From Euphorbia lathyris (Eukaryota > Streptophyta > Magnoliopsida > Malpighiales > Euphorbiaceae): a DNA stretch of 64,000 bases. Where the stretch lies: assembly GCF_963576675.1 (NCBI RefSeq), contig NC_088911.1, forward strand, positions 88,317,256-88,381,255, read 5' to 3'. Positions 57,696 through 64,000 of the stretch are shown here, in pieces (position 1 is the stretch's first letter; each line of letters opens with the position of its first letter). The notes beneath the pieces were generated by a model, which saw only the letters and a list, made by a program, of their open reading frames with translations, had not been told where the DNA came from and did no database searches. Position numbers and translations under genes: made by a program.

Positions 57696-60200
57696 TTTTC
57701 TCTCAAAAAAAATTTCCCCAATGATCAATCTCATCCGTGTTGGATATTTAATTCATTTATGTGTTTGTTATTTTTCCATTTATAGATACTGTTATGACAC
57801 TTTTCTTATATTGCAGCTGCACCTTTGCTTGTACTAATTGCATCTAATTATCATCCTACCAAAAAAGATAAAGAAAAATAAAGTAGCTGCATCTCAAGCA
57901 TTTTTAACCCTCCTTTTTTTGTCAGATCATTAAAAAAAATGGTATGTAAATCTCATTACACTTTTTAATAATTTTTTGAATGGTCTCACAATATAATTAA
58001 CTTTATCTAAATAGCATTAATTATTTTTCAAAAGGTTAATTTAAAGTAAAAATATTTTTAAATGTGTTTCTTAAATGTTTTAATACTATTTTAATTTTGA
58101 TTTTTTTTTTTTGAATGATAATTTTGATTTCTTAGAATATAAACTACTGATGATTAATACAACTTTTTTTTTATTTTTTTTAATATTTTAAAACTCTATT
58201 AAATTAATACAAAAAAATTAAGTGCTAAATAAAAAATATTACATGCTTAATAAAATAAAATTATATCAATTATTGGTTAAGTGGTTAAGAGTGTTTTTTT
58301 TTTTTTTTTTTTTTGAAGAAAGTGGTTAAGAGTGTTAAGTTATTTAGATTAAAAATCTCAAATTCAAGATCTAATTATTGTGACAAAATTCACTTAAAGA
58401 ATGTCATGAAATTGATGAGGTAATGATTGGAATCTATATTGAGTGGAATGGAAATTCTCATTAACTGTTAAAGAAAGATTACAATCATTTATAGCACTAC
58501 AATCTTTGAGAATTGTTTGGAGGAAAAGAAAAGAAATAAGCTGTGCCTAAAGAAAAAAAAAAAAAAAAAAAACTGAATGGTACCACAAAGGTACAATTTG
58601 TTACAATGGTTAATGAGCTATTGATATCTGAGTTGTTGATGAAAAGAACGGTGGTGATGAAGGCGAGAGGAAATCTAGTGAGGTTGAGAGCAAGATAAGA
58701 CAGTCAATTTCCTAATGTTACCGTTGGAATTTGAAAGAAGGATAAATGAGGAATTAGGACTGCCACTAAAATCTAATTACTAATCTTGCAATTTTAACAT
58801 AATGTTTAATGCGTCTCAAATGAAATAATAAGATTAATCGTGAAGTTTGGTTATTATAACATGTGTATTAAATTTTAGCATAAAATAATAGTTATTAAAG
58901 TTTTAATAAAAAAGTATAGTAATTGTTTTGATGTACATGTGGCATAAAGATGATGACATGGACAACGGGTGATGACATGGACAACATGTAAAGGAGCCTA
59001 ATACCAAATATGTGCCACGTAGGATGATTTTTGGTAGGTGGCAACAAATTAAAATTAAAACAAAATGTAACCAAGGTTATAACAAATAAGCCTGGTTACA
59101 TGTCTAGGCATTTCAGTCTTTTTTTTTTTTTTTTTTTCCTCTATCTATCCCTTTCTCCCCTTTTCGAAATTTAGTCACTGACTTCATGTATTTATATTTT
59201 ACAATACAATTGAAACTTTGGATTAAGTACCAAATACCAAATGGTACTACCAAATCCCATTTTTTTTTAATGCTAAATGGTACTATCAAATCCCCAATTT
59301 TTATCTCTTGTATTTTTCCATGTGATTTCAATGCTCACTCATTAATTTTGTAGATCAACTTGTGGTTTCTAACATTTTCATGTTTAATGGTTAGGACAAG
59401 GAAAATGGGAAAGATCAATAGGAATAAATAATTCGTTCACATTATAATTAAGATACGTAAGCGACATTAGATGTGTCAAAAAAAATTGACACCATTTTAT
59501 ACATTTCACTTTTATGTTAATAAAAGGATTTGATGCGACTAAACTAAAGATTTAATGTGTTAAAATAAAAGGTTAAAAGCTTAATATATCAAAATTAGAA
59601 TTTTTTTTTTTAATTTTAACCTCTGCAACACATGTTTATTATGCGGTAAAATCATTTTACATGACATATATCTGTTATTAGACACCTTTGATCGACGTCC
59701 ATGTTATCATTCTAGCGAGACCGATTAATAAAACAATAATTCATCATTTTATTATTATCGGAATAATTTTTTATTGATTTTATTGTTCTATTTTAAAATT
59801 TAATGATTGATCAAACTTCAAGAGTCATGAATGTTTTTTCCCAAATTTTTAAGTCATTTTGATAATTTTTATAGTGATTCTTCAAAAAAAAAAAAGAATA
59901 GTTATTCTTCACTTGGATGATAATAATAATAATAATAATCTTTTTTTAAGAAATATAATAATAAACTTTAAAAAAAGAAAAATAGTCCAATTAACATAAA
60001 AAGAAAAATAGATTCAATTTCATCATAACATATCCAATTCATATAATTCAACACATTCAAATCATTTTAAAATTTTAATTTAACCCATTATAATCATCTA
60101 ACTTATTCAACCCATTAAATTTACATGGGTTAAGTTACAACCGTGTTAAAATTCATTCAACCCATTTTCATCATTTTTAATTTCTATTCTTCTTTTTAAA
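57696..60200. other. AT-rich gene-free DNA
   Basis: No gene, RNA or transposon end recognised. It has homopolymer runs (T at about 58294-58316, A at about 58552-58571) and a short direct repeat of GATGACATGGACAAC near 58950-58985. A duplicated GTGGTTAAGAGTG flanks the T run. Confidence 0.5.
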
Positions 60201-60207
60201 GGAGAAA

Positions 60208-60262
60208 ACTTATATTAAAAAGAAGGACTACAATCCTTACATAGAACTGTCCAATCAAGAAG

Positions 60263-60326
<64 letters not shown>

Positions 60327-60560
60327 CTAACATTGGAACATGGTTGTGTCACTAAATGATAAGCATCCTCATTCACTAATTTATGACAAAACGTCACCTC
60401 AAATTCAGGATGGTGTTTAAACATCTCCTTACATTACGCAATAAAAACACCAAACTAAGAAATATATGGTTCATTACAACGAAATCTATCAACGACAAGC
60501 TTGACATCCATCTCAAAGGAAGATTCAGGCCATCAACCTATGGCCAATTTATCCATACCT
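60208..60560 (-). pseudogene. LINE RNase H-like fragment
   Basis: The minus strand reads SFEMDVKLVVDRFRCNEPYI, SKFGVFIA, then HPEFEVTFCHKLVNEDAYHL and VTQPC. This matches the RNase H-like (RVT_3) end of plant LINEs, where a divided S/CH..R..NE.AH motif is usual. Short and with stops. A (TA)n tract follows it. Confidence 0.6.
60264..60321. repeat. (TA)n microsatellite
   Basis: About 29 TA units, immediately downstream of the LINE fragment in its reading direction, possibly grown at its 3' end. Confidence 0.95.
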
Positions 60561-60579
60561 AAAACACTGAATACCTCCA

Positions 60580-61960
60580 TCAGTTGTGTTTCTGTTTTTC
60601 CATGGAGCAGAATTAATTTTCCATGGTGCAGGATCGAAATTTCTATTTTTGTTCCCTCTACTACTTTAGCCAATAGGTACAGAAGTTTAGAAGGTCGATC
60701 CTATGCGACGCGAAAGTTGTTTCTCCACCTGAAATTTTTATTGTATAAAAGAAATTAACCGTCTCATGAATCTATATCCACAAATCTCTGATATCCTGCA
60801 ACCATTTGATCTTCCATTTCATGAATTCTGTTCCCTCTACTACTTTCGCCAATAGGTCCAGAAATTTCGAAGGTCGATCCTATGCGACGCGAAAGTTGTT
60901 TCTCCACTTGAAATTGTCATTCGATAAAAGAAATTAACCGTCTCCTAAATCTGTATCCAAAAATCTCTGATATCATGCAACCATTTGATCTTCTGAAATG
61001 AATTTCATTACGAGCTATCAACTGGTAAAACTCAATAGTATAATCACCAACTATTTTGGACCCCTACCTCAATTCTGCAAACATCAGTACATAATTCGTT
61101 GAAAATTATAGGGGAGAAATTCAGCTCGCATATATTTCTTCATCTTCTCCCAAGTCACAATCATCGGTTTGCCAAGCCTTTCTTGACAACTTGAGTTCCT
61201 GCTGCCACGTTGCGGCTTGATTGTGAAAGCGAGTATAAAATAAGGGCACACACTTGTCTATCGAAACCCATTTAAATTTCAAAACTTCTTCAATAGTGGC
61301 CAGCCAATCCAAAAACTCCTCGGGTTGTAGGCTTCCCAGAAATCCTAGTATTTTAGTCTGTTACCATCTCCCAATGGTTATTTTCAACCGGCTCCCGTCT
61401 CTATCATTGTGGATTATCTTCCACAGTTACATCTTCCTTAGCATCAGAATAGATGAATTGGTGGTTCCATCTTTTATTTCAATTTGGCTGATTTTGTTTG
61501 GTAAACAATTATGTGATTTGCTGAGTCATTTATCCAAGCAAATTTTTGCACTACTGATCCATCTTTTGTTCAAGACGTTGTTCCAATCGCTCCATATCAT
61601 CGTATAGGTTTACGTTGTTCACGTTTCTCCTCCTAGGTGGCATAGTTGGAAGAAAGGTTTGTTTCTGATACCAATTGACGTTGCATAAATAACAAGAACA
61701 CATTATAAATAGTTAATTCATGCATAAATACCTATTGATAACCCTCAAAATTCAATTGCACTTTGAAAATATATAATTTGTTTATTCAATATTAAAAGCT
61801 AACTATTACAGTCGAAATTTTTCCTAAAATAGCATAAGGAAAACATTAAAACTTAACCCTAAATAGAATAGGAAAAGATTAAAAAAGAAAAATTACACAA
61901 ATGCCTCACAAACAGTAGTTTGCAATTTTGAAGGCTCAAACAGTAGGTTTACGTTGTTCA
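60580..61960 (-). mobile_element. 5' part of a gypsy retrotransposon (LTR, PBS, gag)
   Basis: On the minus strand: a short LTR (61960-61676, TGAACAACGTAAACC to GACGTCA-like end), then TTGGTATCAGAAAC (61674-61661), close to the initiator-Met tRNA primer site, then gag from about 61650. Gag reads MPPRRRNVNNVNLYDDMERL, WLATIEEVLKFKWVSIDKCV with FYTRFHNQAATWQQELKLSR, EKMKKYMRAEFLPYNFQRIM and EDQMVA-like sequence. It carries stops and a 179-bp duplication, and pol is absent. It is inserted in the Athila-like ORF at 61960. Confidence 0.75.
60652..61003. repeat. 179-bp tandem duplication inside gag
   Basis: A unit starting TTCCCTCTACTACTTT occurs at 60652 and 60831, with over 90% apparent identity through GGTCGATCCTATGCGACGCG. 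It duplicates about 60 gag codons. Confidence 0.88.
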
Positions 61961-62776
61961 CGAATAGCCAAAATGTTGGGCAAATCGAGTCACAAAGTGA
62001 CCGAATCCCAGATTGGATCGTTGTTTAGCCACCACCTCATTCATGGTGGAAAAAACGACCCTAGGCATGTTTACATAAATCCTTTCCCGTAAGCAATAAA
62101 GGAGTAACAGCTCGATATTTGCTATTTTATCACTATCATCTTTGCCAGTAATAGAATAGCAAATGAATTTGTGCATCAGACGGAGGACATGGTCTTTGAT
62201 GAATCTATTTTTATAACTTTTGGACCCTACCTCAACGCTACTGGACATCTCAAACCAGAAGGACTTTTCAGACACATTTTTCAACCAATCACTAATTCCC
62301 TCTCCGTAAAGTCCGAACAATCGATAAAAGAAATCTTCCGTGACAGTGTGTGTATTGTCAAACAAACGGAATTTAATGGAACTGACTCCCTCATCAACAA
62401 TGTAAGTGAAAGAAGTAAAGAATTCTAGGACTAGAGATGGGTATGTGTCTAGTTCTAAATTCAGCAAATCGAACCACTCAACAGTTTCAGCAATTTGTTG
62501 AATACTATCATAGAAGTCTAACTTCTCCAACAAATAAAATTCAAAGTATCGGGTTTGAGATACAGTCTTACCCGATAGTAATTCGAACCGCTTACCTTCT
62601 GTCTCGGATTCCAGGAGGAATGGGCAGTGATACCTAACTGACAGAGCGCACGGATGTGTCGTGAGGAATACGGGTGGAGCTACCCGTTGTGCGTGCCTTA
62701 TGGGATTCACGGCCGGGGCACGCTTCCTCCTTCCTCCTCTTCCCGCTAGCTGTTCATAATCATCTCCCTTAGACAT
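61958..62776 (-). pseudogene. Athila-like ORF (putative plant transposon protein), cut by an insertion
   Basis: 272 codons open from MSKGDDYEQLAGRGGRRKRA. A basic N-terminus is followed by the Athila ORF1 / putative-plant-transposon-protein type domain, with YPSLVLEFFTSFTYIVDEG, FRLFDNTHTVTEDFFYRLFG and a MHKFICYSITGKDDSD then LLLLYCLRERIYVNMP segment. The stop at 61960 is made by the LTR of the gypsy insertion, so the original protein was longer. It lies downstream of an Asp-tRNA primer site and an LTR on the same strand. The readable part is intact, suggesting a fairly recent element. Confidence 0.72.
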
Positions 62777-63009
62777 GGTGATTTAGGTTTTCCTAAGTTA
62801 GGGGATTTGGGGATTTTTGAAATTTGGGGAAAGCCTAACCCTAGATTTCGAATTGATGTTGGAATGGAGTAGTGGGGATGAATCTAAGGGTATTTGTAAG
62901 GGAAGGGACGATTTTTGAGTGGAATTTGAAGGGGAAGGGTTTTTGGGAGGTTTAGGAGTTAAAGGGTTCAACGATTTATCTGCTGGAATTCTAAAAATTG
63001 CTTTTTAAC

Positions 63010-63235
63010 TGCTAGTGCTCGACGAGCAGAACAAGGGGAGCTCGCCGAGCAAACCGTTAAATTGCGAGTATTCGCTCTTTTAACAGGCAGTGCTCGGCGA
63101 GCAGAAATTGGGTTGCTCGCTGAGCAACTATGTGATTTCGGTTGGGGAGGTTTCTACGTTGTCGTTTCACTTGGAGGTTAAAAACTGGATGACCTGCTCG
63201 GCGAGCAGGGGGAATTGTGCTCGGCGAGCAGGTGT
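63010..63235. repeat. GCTCGGCGAGC palindromes in the retrotransposon leader
   Basis: Six short palindromes (GCTCGACGAGC, GCTCGCCGAGC, GCTCGGCGAGC three times, GCTCGCTGAGC) in about 225 bp between the primer site and the ORF. Most are followed or preceded by AG/CT. Confidence 0.9.
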
Positions 63236-63413
63236 ATTTTCGCACTTTATGACCCTTGATGCGTCGGGAACCTTTATATCCTGAAATACGACGGGAGTAG
63301 CAACAGAATCAGTTTATTGAAATACGAAAAATAAAAAGAAACGAAAAAAAATGTAGACAAATCTAAATAATTATTTCAACCTATTCAATTTACATAGATT
63401 ATAATCGAAATAG

Positions 63414-63431
63414 TCCCCGGCAACGGCGCCA
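63414..63431 (-). promoter_or_regulatory. Asp-tRNA primer binding site
   Basis: The plus strand reads TCCCCGGCAACGGCGCCA, which equals the 3' end of plant tRNA-Asp including CCA. On the minus strand it is the primer site TGGCGCCGTTGCCGGGGA, typical of Athila/Tat retrotransposons. It marks an element running in the minus direction. Confidence 0.9.
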
Positions 63432-63437
63432 AAAACT

Positions 63438-64000
63438 TGATGCTCGTAAAGTATATAGCATTTAATAGGACACGTGTATCCTATCGCAACAAGTAATATT
63501 GTGCTAAGCACGAGATCGAACCACAAAGACTATTTGTTATAATTAGTAAATCTACCTAGGTTGGTCTAACTATTTAGAGGGTTGAATAATGATTTGGGTT
63601 TTTGGGTAATTAACTAGACGAATTGAAAGCAATAATTTAATAAAATAAAGCGAACAATTAACATGGAGAAGGTGAGTTAACGGATGGCACAATCTAGGTC
63701 GAGGAATTCTTTGATTAAATCCTATGTATGGGTTCAGGGAATTCAGATTTATGTACTACCAGTGATTTGACGGTAATTGCTCTAATGAGAAAGATAAATT
63801 TGTACGGGATTTGCCTAACCTATTCACATGCATTCGGGTGACGGCTTGATTAGGCATATACCCTAGGTCATGCAAAGCATTAGGTTCTTTGGAAACTAAG
63901 GCTAAAGCTGTAGCCCAGCCACAAAGCCGCACTCCTAGTGGTCTCTAGCAAGGTCAGATTTACACAGGTTCAGCATAGAGAATTCCGTGGTCAGGTTCTC
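63438..64000 (-). mobile_element. 5' LTR of the Athila-like element (partial)
   Basis: The LTR end TGATGCTCGTAAAGTATATA lies 6 bp from the primer site. The LTR continues past the window edge, so its start is not seen. It includes the AAACCACAAAGACT and CCTAGGTTGGTCTAAC type sequence of such LTRs. Confidence 0.8.

Noticed and set aside
57440..57785. Open frames on both strands over the 34-bp repeat
   Set aside because: Periodicity of the tandem repeat keeps frames open; palindromic end opens both strands.
1..64000. Endogenous pararetrovirus or other viral integrants
   Set aside because: All reverse-transcriptase, gag and integrase remnants seen fit plant LTR retrotransposons or LINEs; no movement or coat protein signature noticed.

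Overview
The window is nuclear DNA of a flowering plant, most likely a eudicot. The evidence is spliced genes with GT-AG introns, plant-only protein families (SPA light-signalling protein, GT14 glucuronosyltransferase-like enzyme, plant mobile domain, DUF1985/Ulp1) and dense nested plant transposons. I cannot name the species.

Only two ordinary host genes are complete. A SPA3/4-type COP1-partner gene (28832-33283, +) has seven coding exons that join in frame to 890 aa. A GT14 core-2/I-branching-like glycosyltransferase gene (44722-46578, -) has four exons joining to 417 aa. A third host gene may end at base 130.

Nearly everything else is mobile DNA. 2.1-6.0 kb: a MULE-like element carrying an apparently intact six-exon plant-mobile-domain (PMD) gene (637 aa, minus strand) but lacking one end. 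6.8-7.9 kb: a foldback element with a nested MITE. 8.2-13.9 kb: a Ty3/gypsy element with both LTRs, broken by a hAT MITE, a hAT element and a solo LTR with a perfect 5-bp target duplication. 14.2-15.6 kb: another hAT element. 16.6-27.3 kb: a large Mutator-like element with a perfect 9-bp target duplication. It holds a decayed DUF1985/Ulp1 gene (+), a decayed MuDR transposase (-) and four arrays of the word TGTCGCATT. Its right terminal repeat is split by a second, inverted and decayed copy of the PMD element. 33.6-44.7 kb: gag fragments, two TIR MITEs, two Tat-like 3' ends joined tail to tail, and a decayed copia element. 48.6-56.8 kb: a LINE split by a copia LTR, which is split by a second LINE, which holds a solo LTR and a hAT element. 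60.2-64.0 kb: LINE, gypsy and Athila-like remnants.

The most interesting candidate system is the pairing of transposon accessory proteins (DUF1985/Ulp1, PMD) with dense element-specific short DNA words inside the same elements. This recalls the VANC anti-silencing systems of Arabidopsis VANDAL transposons. That functional link is inference. The motif arrays, gene decay, target duplications and nesting are read directly from the sequence, by eye and without alignment software.
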